Origin: Panagrolaimus kolymaensis | Lineage: Eukaryota; Nematoda; Chromadorea; Rhabditida; Panagrolaimidae | NCBI GenBank assembly: GCA_028622995.1 | Contig: JAJQJQ010000009.1 | Span: forward strand, 4,960,001 to 5,024,000 | Length of the DNA: 64,000 bases | Reading direction: 5' to 3' | Shown here: one piece after another, positions 1 through 12,251 of the stretch | How positions within the stretch are numbered: position 1 is the stretch's first letter | Layout: every line of letters starts with the position of its first letter | Notes under the pieces: model-generated | What the model was told of the DNA's origin: nothing | Seen by the model: only the letters and a program-made list of their open reading frames with translations | Database searches by the model: none | Position numbers and translations under genes: made by a program

Positions 1-681
1 TCGACGACGACGTTTTTTTTCATCCATAAGATTGCTGCTGCCTTGCTTTTGCTACTACGCGCGAAGAAGAAGCACACGGAGTATTTTATTTATTTTTTTC
101 CTATGCAACTAACTTTTATAAAAAAAACGTTAGCAAGCAGACGAAAAACCATCTTCATCAGCAAAAAATATTGCAAGCAGTAGCTTCTTCTCCTTCCGAT
201 TGTCAATCCCGCGTTCCGTATTTTCTTTTCTTTAAATTTTTTCTCTTTCAACCTTCTGCTTGCTTCTTTTTCTTAAACTTAATTTTATTTATTTTGAATG
301 ATCTCTTTTTTAATTTTAAAATTTTATTTTTATTTTTATCTATCTTCACCTTGCATTTATGTAATAATGGTTAATAGGAGATGTTAACAAATAAAAAACA
401 AGTTTTTAATTAATTTGGGTTTATAAACTTTTTATTTTTTGATGTTTTTTAAAATTGATATACATAAAAATAAACCGAAGTCAGGCAAATTAAATTAAAT
501 TTAATTAGTTTTTTTTGACACTGTTCATTCTCATTATTATCACTTTTTTTAATGTTAAAAACTAACAGTTTTGATTCTGATTTATTTTTTTTCAATCGTG
601 ACCTTCTAATAATTCGCTTTCCTTAAACTTTTTTCCTTATTTTTTATAAAATTTAGATAATTATTTTTTTAGCTTATAAAA
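1..681. other. Upstream region of the co-Smad gene
   Basis: AT-rich non-coding DNA with long T runs. I see no convincing gene. A TTTTTTTAG acceptor ends at about 672, ten bases before the co-Smad start codon. It could be a spliced-leader trans-splice site, which is common in nematodes, or the end of a 5' UTR intron. Confidence 0.5.
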
Positions 682-3173
682 ATGACGGGAAATACATCAG
701 CAGCAGTGCCGACATGTCAATTTCAAACTGAACCAATTACTTATTGTTCGATATCTTCCATGCCTCCACCATCAACAAATAATTTTGGTGGCGGCGGCAC
801 ACATGTATCAAATAATTTTTATTATTCCAATAATATTATTGAACCATCATCACAAAATAATAATGTCCAACAACAGCAATTTTTGACTACAATAAATCCA
901 AATAATAATTCTTCTATTCTTGATACTCATCATCCAAATATTTATTATCAAAATTATTCAAATTTTTATGATCCACTGCCATTACAACAACAACAAACCC
1001 CATTATCGCATCAACATACGGTAGTGGATCCAGAGATATTTGGATATCCAATGCCAACTAAAATATCTGAAGAGCAACAACCGCTTCATTTTGTGCCACA
1101 ACAACAGCAGCAGCAACCGATAGAAATAATAAATAATAGCGTAAGAATCATTAAGCACAAATTTAATCTAAGAGTTTTAAATCCCAAAATTTATTTTTTT
1201 CCAGAAAATGGATATAAATTCTGAAGAAGAATGGTCGTCGTCTCATCATGGAGATACTAATATTAGTGCTACTACGGGTCAGCAACAACCATCATCACAT
1301 TCTAATCAATCACAACAGCAATCAGATCCATGTGCTCAAGTAGTTCAAGTTTTGCAATGCTATCATCAGGTATTTTTTATTTTCTAACAGTCTTTTTTTT
1401 TTGTTAATATAAAATCAATAATATATATTTGTTTTATAGGGAGGTGAAGAACCAGAGTTTGTTAGAAAAGCAATTGAAAGCTTAGTTAAAAAATTGAAAG
1501 ATAAGAGAACGGAATTAGACGCTTTGATAAGTGCCGTTACTTCCGGCGGAAAAGAACAAACATCATGTGTAACCATTCAAGTAAGTTTTCCCCTCAAAAA
1601 ACAAATAAATAAATTATGAAAATAAAAATTTGATAAATTTTATTATTATTTTTATTTTTGTTTAACTTTTTAGAGATCACTTGATGGTAGATTACAAGTT
1701 GCCGGAAGAAAGGGTGTTCCACATGTAGTCTATGCTCGAATATGGCGATGGCCAAATGTAAATAAAAATGAATTACAAAAAATGGATATATGTTTAATAC
1801 CTAATGAACATCCAGATTTAATTTGCATTAATCCATTTCATTATGAAAGGGTTGTATCTTCGGGTTATGGTAACATTGATTTAAATACTCTAAATACAAG
1901 ACAAACATCAGCTGTTTCTTGTATTGGAGGAGGAATGGATTACCAACAATATTCGATGGAAGGAATTGAAAGGTCACCAGGTAATAATAATCTTTTACAA
2001 TCATCGCCTGCTTTTATGACTCTTCCACAAAATGGACAAATGTCGTCGCATCCAAATAATTCTATGCAATCTCCTATGCCTGGTTATTCAGGTGATGTAA
2101 CAACAAATAATTATCCAATGAATGTTGTTCATCCACCACAAAATTTTGGGCCTATGATGCCTCATAAGCCATGCACTTTATTTATGTATGGCCCAAATCA
2201 GCAGCCAAGTTGCGTAATCACTCATCAACCCGATAATCAAAGTACCATAATCAATCAATATTTGCCATCTTTTGTTAAAAATGATTATCAAAATAATGAA
2301 TGGAAGCAGCCTCAACAACAACAATTCACAAATGCCGAAAATGGACCTTTGATAGAAAGATATGCAAATTTGAGATGTAAGTGAACCAAATAGTAAAACC
2401 AAGGCTTACAATAATTTATTTTTTAGATTTAATGCAAAATGAAATTGCACCAATTTTACATCTTAAAAATGATTTTGTATCTGATTGGTGTTCAATATCT
2501 TATTATGAATTAGATACACAAATAGGTGAAACTTTTAATATTCCTTCAATGCAATCTGAAATTATTATTGATGGTGGAATGGATCCAGGCGGAATGAGAC
2601 TGGGAAGAATTTGTCTTGGAGCTTTATCAAATGTTCATAGAACTGAAGCTTCAGAACGTGCAAGAATGGGAATAGGAAAAGGAATTCGATTAAAATATCA
2701 TTCAGATGGAAGTGTGACTCTCGAATGCTTATCAGCGAAAGGAGTATTCATTCGAAGTAATTATATGGATTTTGAAAGCAATGTAATTTATGGATCAACC
2801 GTTCATAAATTTAGTCCAGGCGCAAGTAAAAAAGTATGTCCAACATAAAAAGCAAAACCTCCTTAACTTATATTTTTAGATATTTGATTTAAAATGGGCC
2901 CACACTGAAATGTATGACCAGCGAAGAGCCGCTCAAAGAGCTTATGAAGAACAACAACATGCCATAACTGGCACCCATGCAACTCCGAACATTCTCGATC
3001 GATCAGTTATTGGTGTAGATGATTTGCGAAGAGTTTGTTGCACCATTGCCTTAAGTTTTGTAAAAGGATGGGGAGTTGGATATACTCGATCGTCCATTAA
3101 AGAAACTCCATGTTGGATTGAACTTCAACTTCATCGCCCTTTACAACTTCTCAACAGCTTACTTCAAACATGA
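682..3173 (+). CDS. SMAD4: Co-Smad transcription factor (SMAD4 family; nematode SMA-4/DAF-3 type)
   Basis: Common-partner Smad that carries TGF-beta/BMP signals to nuclear DNA. Six exons join in frame: 682-1140, 1205-1369, 1440-1580, 1674-2376, 2427-2833 and 2880-3173, giving 722 aa. Residues 1 to about 200 are Gln/Asn/Ser-rich. The MH1 domain follows, with [20 protein letters not shown] and the HYERVV end, and the zinc-site Cys and His residues are retained. A Gln/Asn/Pro-rich linker leads to the MH2 domain, which contains GVDDLRR, SFVKGWG and [15 protein letters not shown]. The [10 protein letters not shown] signature and the lack of a C-terminal SSXS phosphorylation motif mark it as a co-Smad, not a receptor-regulated Smad. 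The sequence alone does not separate SMA-4 (BMP-like pathway) from DAF-3 (dauer pathway). An AATAAA polyadenylation signal follows at about 3189. Confidence 0.93.
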
Positions 3174-3387
3174 CAACTTTTTCTTTCAAATAAACTCTTT
3201 TTTTATTTTAAATCATTGAAGCTCATCCTTCCTAGTAATTTTGATTGTTATTTACGCACTTGGAAATGTTTCATGGGAAAATTCAATAAAAATGAAAAAT
3301 AAATGAAAATTAGCATAAATGTGAATGAAACTGCAAAAAGCTTTCATTTTATAAAAATGAAGCGCTGGTGAGTGGCTGATGATCATA

Positions 3388-3618
3388 CTGGGGCAAGTCG
3401 GGCGCGCCCAGGCGCGTTGCGCCCGTGGCTCGACGGGTCGCGCTCTAAAAAATGGAGGGTCGCGCACCAAAATCTTTAAAATCTAATTGTAAAAAAAATT
3501 CGATGTGGTACTTATTAATATTTGGAAATTTTTTTTTTGAGAAAAACAACAGGGCATACCCTTTGGTCAAAAAGGGGTCGCGCAAAATTTGAAAATTTGG
3601 CGCCCTAAGTTGCCCCAG
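3388..3618. mobile_element. MITE-like element with CTGGGGCAA terminal inverted repeats and TA target duplication
   Basis: The left end reads TA then CTGGGGCAAGTCGGGCGC. The right end, read on the other strand, is CTGGGGCAACTTAGGGCGC, followed by TA. These are imperfect inverted repeats of about 19 bp bounded by a TA dinucleotide on each side. The 231-bp interior is GC-rich at its ends, repeats GGGTCGCGC, and has no transposase. TA target sites are typical of Tc1/mariner and related superfamilies, so this is probably a non-autonomous element. Copies elsewhere in the genome cannot be seen from here. Confidence 0.72.
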
Positions 3619-3912
3619 TATGCTGATGATTTTTAGTGGGCCAAAAATGCCTAATGGATCCAAAAATTTTAAAGGATACAAAAAATTCAAAGGATCTAAA
3701 TTTAGAGATTGTAAGGAAATCATTCTGGATTTTTCTATTAAAAATGGTAGGGGAATTTTTTGAGGAACTTTTAAAACATTTTGAAAGTAAAGTAAAGTGC
3801 AATGAAACAATGATGAGTGCCGGTGGATTCTAAGTATCAGAGAATGCTAAAGTATCTGAATAAAGGATCTAAAGGATCCATAGATGCCAAATGTTTGCAA
3901 AATATAAATACA

Positions 3913-3940
3913 CGGCCGGCCGGTAAGCCGGCGCCGTGAT
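3913..3940. repeat. GC-rich imperfect palindrome
   Basis: CACGGCCGGCCGG and GCCGGCGCCGTG are near-perfect complements around a three-base TAA loop. Such a GC-only hairpin is striking in this AT-rich DNA. Function unknown. Confidence 0.55.
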
Positions 3941-4363
3941 AAATGAACATCAAACTTTATTTTATCAGAAAGAAGCGAATGGAAGCTATCAGTGAGGGGT
4001 TTTAAATTATTTTGGGTTCTTTAGAAAGATTATGTTTATTTTAATTGCATTAATGTAGGCAAATATTGGGGCCATAATGGTAGCACTTTGTGCCTGAGAA
4101 ATTTTAAGACGAATTTTTCATTCCTTAAATAAGTATTATTAAAAGCAGTAGAGACCTTATTGGTATTTTTATCGCTGGAGTAACGACATTAGCTGCCGAT
4201 GGGAGAACTTTAGGTGTATGGGATGAGAATCTTAGATACCAAGACTGAGAAGGATAAAGATTTCTTGCCATACGATTTCAAACTATGATTTTTATAAAAA
4301 AAATTACATAAATTTAATCGAATTATTAATTTTTATAAAAAATTGTGTACAAAAAATAGAGAT

Positions 4364-4382
4364 CGCGGCCCGGAGGGCCGCT
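4364..4382. repeat. GC-rich perfect hairpin
   Basis: GCGGCCC, a GGA loop, then GGGCCGC form a perfect 7-bp stem. It lies about 450 bp from the hairpin at 3913. No coding sequence was found between the two. It could be a structured RNA end or a remnant of a mobile element. Confidence 0.5.
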
Positions 4383-4748
4383 ACTTGTCTAGTGTAAATT
4401 AATTTTGAAGCATGACATGTTATAAATATTATAAAAAGAAAGCTTTTATTTATAGTTTAAAAACAATTTTTCTTAGCATTACAAGTAGTTCAAAAACAAA
4501 CTAAAAAAATCAAAGCCACACATAGGCAAGTGACTTTAAAAAACCCAATCAAAACCCAAAAATTATGTTCAAGTGGTATATGGTAATTTCATCAAAGCTT
4601 TGAAAAAGCGCGCAAAAAAAAACATAGCACTTTAACATTTGTAAATTTGCATAACTCTTCCATGCTTTTATTCCAAATTTTTTGTCTCTTCTCATTTTCT
4701 TTATTTCGATTGCTTGCGTCATTTTGCTGTTTCATTTCACTTTCAAAG

Positions 4749-6996
4749 ATGTTGTTTCGTCGTCAAATTTATTTGCTTTCATGGATGGTTTTATTCGCAT
4801 TTGGTTTAGATCAACAACAACAAATCAAAGAGCTTCGTACAGAATTCTTCAATAATACCGATCCATATCTACTTCTCGAAAATGCCAATGATCTTCCACA
4901 AAATAGCATTTTCAAAAACTTTTCTTTCGCTGGAACTTCGCTGATTGTCAATGATACTGCCGAATTTATACTCGTTCGTCCGAATGATTTCGAAAAACCG
5001 TTCCTCGAAATATGTGGTCCAATAGATGCTAATTGTAAAGAAGAGTAAGTTTTTTACAAAGCTTTTTGACATTTTGCTATAGATTTATATACCATGTTTT
5101 TAGCTCTTTCATTTGCTACAGTTCTGATAGTATAAATATTGGATACTCAGGATGCCCGAAAGAACAACAATATATTAGGATGAAAGAAGGTCTTTTGAGT
5201 TCTGGAGCAAAAGTTATGAATCTTAATATCATAGGAAGCACATGTTCAAATTATTATGAATTTTATGTAGATGAATCACTCACTTGGCTTACTACTATCT
5301 CAAACGCGAAATCGACCGATGCTATCTCTTATGAACCTATTAAAAAGCAACCTCTTCCAAACTCAGGTGAAAAGATTCAAATAAAAATGAAAGTTGTTAA
5401 AAATTATTGTGGTGTTTCATTTCGATTTCCGTATGGTTCCATTGGCATTGATAATCTTCCTCCACCAACAACGATGTAAGTTTTAGTTTCTTGGCTAATA
5501 TCATCAATATTCAAGCTATAAAGTGATTTTGTTATTACTTATTGCTTTGTTTGAACAAATTGACTTATTGTTTCAACTTTTTAGAGCTCCATCAACTACA
5601 ACAACATCTACGAAAAAACCAACAATAACAACTGAATCTTCTGATGGACTTGCTAAAACTACTGTTACTGCCGAAACATCAAATGTTCCTGTAATGGGTA
5701 TTGTTCTTGGTACAATTGCACTTTTAATCGTGATCATCGTGGTTGCTGCTTTGGTTATTCGATATGTTATCAAGCGACGAAGAAAAAAGTCATATCCAAT
5801 TCAACCTAAATCAGTGAATTCTCTTGCTCTTCCACCTCCTCCACTTCTATCAAATGAACCTCTAGTGCCAGTATTCCTTGATCCACTATTGGAAGATAAG
5901 ACTCAAGAAGAAAGTGTAAGGAATCAACTAGCACCTCGAACTCAACCAACTCAATCTTCAATTGTTGCAAATGAAAAGAAGAAGCTTTCAGCCGATGTCC
6001 AAACTGCAATACCAAAACCAATTTCTCATATTTCTAAAGAACGAGTGTCTAAAGAACGTGTAGCTCCTGGAGCAGTTGTACCAATGTCTGATAAAGAAAC
6101 ACAATCATCTGAAGTTCCATTGCCTGATTTGACAATAGATACAAGCAAAAAATGCACCAAAATATTCAAACATGAATTTGATCGAGGTGTTGAAGATTCA
6201 ATTCAATCTGAAGAAAGTTGTGGAGAAAACATTTACAAACTTGAACCATATGCTTGTCAATCTTTTCCATTACCTGATAAAACAATGTCATCATGGCCTC
6301 CTGATTATGTTGAATGTATGGCTGTTCGAGCTCCAACTATTGAACAACGTGGAATTTGGCATCATCAAGCTGTGTAAGTTTGCGTTTTTATGTTTTCACT
6401 TTCTTTCTGTAAACACACTTACATATTTTTAGGATAATGGCAAACAATTTACTTTACAAAAAAGGTATTCGAAACAACAAGGGCGTGTTAACAGGGCCTG
6501 ATAAAGCAATGAGATGGCTAAAAAATCGACAGAATATTCCATTCATTCAATTTATTGCTGAATCAATCGAAAATGCACCTGATGGAAATGGACCAGAATT
6601 TTTAGCATCTAAAGTTCAATGGAGACGATACCTAAAGAAGATTGATCTAATGGAAACTTATCGACAATCATGTTGGATTGGACAAACTAAAGAACGTCGT
6701 CAATTCTTCCTTCTTGCTACTTTGTAAGTTTGTTTTTAGAGATTTGGATAGTGTGAATACTGTATGAATTGTTTTTAACATTTTTTACTTTTTTCAGTTA
6801 CAAAATGGAACATTTGGTTAAACAATTTCCTGCAGAAGATGATTTGAAATCTTTTCCATTTCCTATTCCAATGCTGTTAGAAGTTCGAAAAGAAGCTCCA
6901 CATTTCTTTGAAGTTGAAGATGGCGTTCCACCTCATGCTCAAAAGAAAACAACAAGTGAACAAATTCAAAAGCCACAAATACCTAAATTTTCTTGA
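4749..6996 (+). CDS. Type I membrane protein of unknown family
   Basis: Five exons join in frame: 4749-5044, 5122-5475, 5585-6373, 6433-6723 and 6798-6996, giving 642 aa. The start at 4749 follows a TTTCAAAG that could be a trans-splice acceptor and gives a good signal peptide (MLFRRQIYLLSWMVLFAFG). The ectodomain of about 220 aa has several Cys residues and Asn glycosylation sites, then a short Thr/Pro stalk. One transmembrane helix (GIVLGTIALLIVIIVVAALV) is followed by a basic stop-transfer RRRRKK-like stretch. The long cytoplasmic tail of nearly 400 aa starts Pro/Ser-rich and ends in a conserved-looking globular part containing MRWLKNRQ and QWRRYLKKIDLMETYRQSCW. I do not recognise a domain. 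The architecture suggests a surface receptor or adhesion protein; that is inference. Confidence 0.82.
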
Positions 6997-8108
6997 AATT
7001 TTTGAAATCAATGTTTTTTGTAAAGTTTATTTTTGATAATAAATGATTTTTTTATGTTTCTGACTATACAAATAGAAAAAAGCTTTAATCAATATAATAT
7101 TATCATTTGTGAACAAGTTTCAATAAATCCTTACAATGTTGCTTATTCTCACTGTTTGCATGCAATTCTAAAAAAACGAATCCATATTTTGTTATCCCAT
7201 ATTTATTGGTGGCTTTTATGTTTCTTTTCCAACAAGAAAAATTAATCATTTCAGTAATTTTTTTTTGTAGAAAATGTGCAAAAAAAGAAATATTTTGTTG
7301 TCAAGTTTTTATCCTAGTTTTGGACAGAAATATAAGTTTTATTTCAACCACATTCACATCATCATCACGAAAAGGGAAGAGGTTTTTTATTATTACAAAT
7401 AAAAGAAATAGCAGCGTCAATTTTATTATGCAGAAACTTCAACAAAAGCATTTTTTAAAAGTTTTTGACTTTGTGAATGAAAAATTAAACATTTTTGCAT
7501 GAAAAAATAAAATGCTTTCATTCAAACTTGTATTCTTCCTTTTCCTCCTCCTCTGCTTTTCAATAAGCTCAAAATATAATTTTTTTTCATTCTTGTTTGA
7601 AAGCATCGAAAAATAAAAATTGATTCGATCAAACAACATTAGTATTTTCATTTTCATGTTTTATTTTTTGTTCTACATATCTCTAAAAATATGTGTGTTT
7701 GCGTCGAAAACGACGATGAAATAAAAAAAAGAATACGATTAGCATAATCTATTGTGCCCAACAACTTTGACCATACAAACATACTTGTTTGATTGAATGA
7801 AAGAAAAAGAATGACAAAGGTATTTATTCGTTTCATTTATTATATGTATGGAACATGATTGTTGTATAACAACAAAAATATTTTTTTTGTATAATATTTA
7901 TTTCGATTAATCATAAAGAAGAATTGGTGGCATCGGCGACGGTTTATTTATTTGTCACACATACATACATACATTTGGTTTTGGAAATAAAATAAATAGG
8001 CTTCTAAATAAGTCAAATAATTTGATTTTGCCATTTTTATTTTGCAAAGTTTTTGGTATATTTTTATTTTTATTATTCAAAGAGTTTATGTTTGTGAGTT
8101 AGATAGAT
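6997..8108. other. Intergenic region
   Basis: AT-rich with many short frames on both strands but no splice-supported coding potential. An AATAAA at about 7040 probably ends the upstream gene. A short (CATA)n stretch lies near 7960-7975. Confidence 0.5.
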
Positions 8109-9978
8109 ATGAGACGTGAAAGATATGTTGTCAATAATGGATTTGAAACAGCTGCAATAGATTCAGGAACAATTTGGACTACAACAGCTGAAAATATCCC
8201 AATTGAAGATCGAAGACGTCGTTCACCTTCGCCTCAACAATCAAATTATATTAATGAATCAAGTAATTATTTTTCTGCTAATCCAAGTGGCGGTGTCGGC
8301 CGACAAGATAAAGCTGATATTGTGAATCGAGGATTTGATCCAACAACAACGATGCCATCAGTAAATTTTGCTGGCATTCCTCGACCTTCTTATGAACCTG
8401 AAAGGCAAAGAACTGAAGTAAGTATAAAGTTAAAAATATTCATAAAGGTAGTGGCTGTCGCTTGAAGGAATTCGAAATCCGACAAAATGACGCTAAACCA
8501 CCAAATAGCTTTCTTTATTTTCTCATTTTTTGTTAGCTAAATAAAACCCTTTTTTTAGGTTTCTGATGAATTTCGATTTCTTGATGATCGACCTTCCACT
8601 TTTGCAACAAAGCTTGGACGTTTTTATTCCACAAATCAACGATTTTCATTTCATTATAGAAAACCAACGTTTCTTGCTTTAGCAATCATTCAAATATTTT
8701 TAGCTGTATGCCTTTTTATTTTTGCTATAGTAAGGTTCAGAAAAATTTTCAATGTAAGTTTTCATTTCCTTCAAAAAATTAGACAGTATTCTTTATTTTA
8801 GAATCCTCAAGCAAATTTAATGCTGGATTTTTTAAAAGCTGAAGATTTTGCAAGTTCAAACAGCGAAGGAACATTTATTATTGCAGCTAAAATTGGTAGC
8901 ACCGCAGTGATTCCTTGTATCATGCAACTTTTAGCTGGAATAACAGGATTATTTCCAATTTATAAAAAGCCTCCACAATTTGTAATTGTAAGTAACTTTG
9001 AAATCACCAACAATTCAATTTCGACTTCAAAATCGAAGTTTGTAGGTTTTAAACATGCTATTTGCTGCTTTTGCATTAACTCTCTGGTTTGAACCAATTA
9101 TTTTGGTTGCATTTGAATTAAACCTTCGAAATGTTCAACTTGAAGATATTCATACAAATTCAACATATCAATTATTAATAGTTGGAACTATTTTGATTTC
9201 ATTCCTTTTATTATTTATTAATACTCTTTCAATTATTCATGCAGCCAGTCAATTACCTAAACCAGATGAAACTCGTTCATCTTTATTTGATTTACATATA
9301 AATATGATTACTATTGTATTGTCCGTGGTAACCATAGGATTTTCAGCTTATACTACTTCTAATTCGATGACTAATGTAGCAATGTGGTTTGTTATTTTTG
9401 AAAGAAGTTTGATATCAGAAAATATTTTTTTAGGGGTGAAAGTAGTTTAAGAAATCGAAATGCATTATATGGTTTTGGGCTTCGAGAGCTCATTATTTCG
9501 AGCTATGTTCTTTTTGTTTCCATTTATGGCAGCTACACTGGAATATTAAAAAATAAACTTTTGAGATTTGGAGCATTCATTCTTCAAATGTAAGATTCTA
9601 AACACAAAAACAACCATAAAAATTATTTTCAGAGTTTGCCTTTTGGTTATTTTCAAGCATTTATTAAATGGTGATCGATTGTTGGCTGTTTTTAATAACA
9701 TTGACAAAGCTTTTCGCGCTGAATTAACAATACCTTTCACTCCAGAAATGTAAGTTTACAAACAACAAACTCAAACCTTTTTTAAACTTGTTTTTTTTTC
9801 TCATAGAATGTTATTACTCTATGTTTTTATTATCCTCATGACAATAGCTATTCTTCTTCAACTTGTTCCAACTTCCCTAAATGTTTTCCGAAGTCGAACA
9901 TATGATTATTATCAATCGACTTATGCTGTTCCTCGTCCAATTTTTAATAAACCTGAAATTCAGCGAAGTGCATTGTAA
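8109..9978 (+). CDS. Multi-pass membrane protein of unknown family
   Basis: Seven exons join in frame: 8109-8417, 8559-8753, 8802-8987, 9046-9386, 9434-9589, 9633-9749 and 9807-9978, giving 491 aa. The N-terminal 130 aa are hydrophilic and Arg/Ser-rich (RRRRSPSPQQ), so probably cytoplasmic. They are followed by six to eight hydrophobic segments, among them FLALAIIQIFLAVCLFIFAI, LLIVGTILISFLLLFINTL and LLLYVFIILMTIAILLQLV. The C-terminus is short, polar and Tyr-rich. Intron 4 appears to use a GTTTGT donor and is 47 bp long. I see no catalytic motif or named family. A polyadenylation signal lies at about 10022. The gene converges with mpk-1. Confidence 0.82.
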
Positions 9979-10897
9979 AAATGTGATTTGTTGCTTCCAT
10001 GCTTGTCTTCTCTCAACAAAATAATAAAGCTTTTATTTGTTTTTTTTTTATTAACGTCAAGTACATATTATTATATTTCCCTTACAATTAATATCAAAAA
10101 AAAGTGTTGTCGAATCAAACTTAGAAAAAGAAGAAAAAAAATGGAATGCCAAAATTTACAAAAAAAAAACAATATTCCCATAAACGAGAAGAAGAAAAAA
10201 TTGCGAGAAAATATTTATGGTAAATGTGCTGATAAAAAAAGTTTGATATCGCACAAATAAACAGACGTGTTTTCTTTACTGATATGCGCAATTGCTGCCA
10301 AATAGAAGACATAACAAAAATAAAAATATATGTATGTAAAGCAAAAAGAATATAACACTCGGGAGTTGTGAAATTACACCAGTTTTATGGCATTCTAATC
10401 AATGATTTGAATGAATGCTTTTTTTCTTTCAAAAAGAAAACGCCATAAATCCTGAATTGAATAGAGTAAAATTAGAAAAGAGAGAGAGAGATACAATGAC
10501 TTATTTTGATACCTTTCCTGTCTTGTCAATGTTTAAGAAAAGAAAGGATTATTGCTGCAAAAGAAGGGGATAAAAAATTGGAAGTTATAAAGAAAACGCA
10601 ACAACAATAACATTCTGAGTTTGAGCAGAGCATCTAATAGAGATCCTCGGTCATTTATATAAAGACACACATACATACATATTACAACTCTTTAATATAA
10701 ATTTGTCTCAAAATATTACAAAATACAAAAAAGTCCTAATAACAAACACACAAAACAACGAAACGAAAAGAATCACATAAAAATGAAACCTTGAACAATG
10801 ACAAAAGGTAAACAAAAGCAAAAATACATAACCCCAGCTTTAGCGGAATGAACATAGAAATCTATCAAGTAACAACAGTTTTGAAGCATCACAGTTC
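9979..10897. other. Convergent intergenic region
   Basis: This lies between the 3' ends of the multi-pass gene and mpk-1. It is A-rich, with a GAGAGAGA run near 10480 and CATACATA near 10670. No gene is supported. Part of it is probably the mpk-1 3' UTR. Confidence 0.5.
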
Positions 10898-12251
10898 TTA
10901 TTTCATTGCTTCATCATGTGCGTTCGTACGAGCATGGAAGTCTTCAGTTTCTTCAAAGATTAGTTCCTTCAATTTTTCTTTTGGCAAATCATCGAGTTCC
11001 ATTTCATAAGTGAAAGGATCTTCAGATATTGGCTAAAAAACAAAGTAATAAAAGGAGATCTTCTAAAGCTTTAGAAGTACATACTTCATCATGTGGATCA
11101 TAGTATTGTTCCAAATACGGATGAGCAAGAGCATCTTCGATTGTGATACGTCGATTAGGATTAAATGTCAGCATACGATCCAAAAGGTCGAGAGCACGAG
11201 GATCAGCACCTGGATAAAGACGAGCCCAAGGTTGTTTGATTTTTTGTGGAAGAGAATGGAGGTAAGAACGTGCCTAAAAAGAGGTAATAAAGATGTTATT
11301 TAAGAACTAATATGACTTACTTTTTCATTAAAAATGCATTGCATATCATCTTGAGTTGGTGTTCCAATAACAGCTAGAATAAGATTGAGTTGATCCAAAT
11401 AATGTTTACCAGGGAATAACGGCTTATTATTGAGCATTTCAGCAAGGATACAACCCACAGACCATACATCAATTGACTTTGTATATCCTTTAGAATTAAG
11501 CATAATTTCTGGAGCACGATACCATCGAGTTGCAACATATTCAGTTAAAAATCCAGTGTGATCATGTTCAGGATCACTAACACGAGCAAGACCAAAATCA
11601 CATATCTTCAAATCACATGTTGTATTGAGTAACAAATTGCTTGGCTTTAAATCACGATGCAAAACATTGGCAGAATGAATATACTTGAGGCCACGAAGAA
11701 TTTGATATAAGAAGTAACAGACATGATCATTTGATAGTTTTTGAGTTTTGAGGAGCTTATACAAATCAGTTTCCATCATGCATTGAACAATATAGCTAAA
11801 AAAGTATATCTGTAATAAGCAAGCGACCATAAAGATAGACTTACATGTCTTTCATTTGATCAACACTAGGAGCACGAATAATTTCTTGGATATTGATAAT
11901 CTGAAAGAACAAAAGTTAAAAGGATGATAACAGCATACAAGTAGCTTACATTTTCATGCTTGAATCTAGTAAGAATCTTGATTTCACGAAGAGTACGTTG
12001 ACAGAAGGTTTGATGTTCGAATGGTGATATCTTCTTTATTGCAACTCGTTCACGTTTAATGGTATCGAAAGCAGATCTGAAAACAGCAAGCATAAGTAAA
12101 GATGTCGTTCCAAGAAAAAATTAATGATAGCTTACACGACCATGCCATAAGCTCCTTCACCAATATATGTCAAACTTTCATAACGAGGTGCAACATCAAA
12201 AAGTTGTCCATGAACCTCTTCCACACGATTTCGAAGCCCCTGCTGTTCCAT
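10898..12251 (-). CDS. mpk-1: ERK-type MAP kinase MPK-1
   Basis: Terminal kinase of the Ras-Raf-MEK-ERK pathway. Six exons join in frame: 12251-12136, 12076-11950, 11900-11845, 11795-11321, 11273-11085 and 11032-10898, giving 365 aa. Visible motifs are the glycine loop [11 protein letters not shown], catalytic lysine in [18 protein letters not shown] in [10 protein letters not shown], and the TEY activation-loop site in [16 protein letters not shown]. The docking-groove and C-lobe sequence is very close to C. elegans MPK-1. TEY excludes p38 (TGY) and JNK (TPY). The first coding exon is open upstream of this ATG to an acceptor at about 12269 ([10 protein letters not shown]), so a longer N-terminal isoform is possible, as C. 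elegans mpk-1 also has. Confidence 0.95.

Larger units (their letters stand above)
3174..4748. other. Intergenic region with MITE and GC-rich hairpins
   Basis: There is no convincing gene between the co-Smad and the next membrane-protein gene. It holds a small terminal-inverted-repeat element at 3388-3618 and two GC-rich palindromes near 3913 and 4364, which stand out from AT-rich surroundings. Short reading frames here overlap the element on both strands and have no recognisable domain. Confidence 0.6.

Noticed and set aside
682..3173. Receptor-regulated or inhibitory Smad
   Set aside because: No C-terminal SSXS, and the MH2 end [15 protein letters not shown] is the co-Smad signature.
7033..7836. 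Several 60-98 aa frames on both strands
   Set aside because: AT-rich chance frames in an intergenic region without recognisable domains or splice structure.
10898..12251. p38 or JNK kinase
   Set aside because: Activation loop is TEY and the whole sequence follows MPK-1/ERK.
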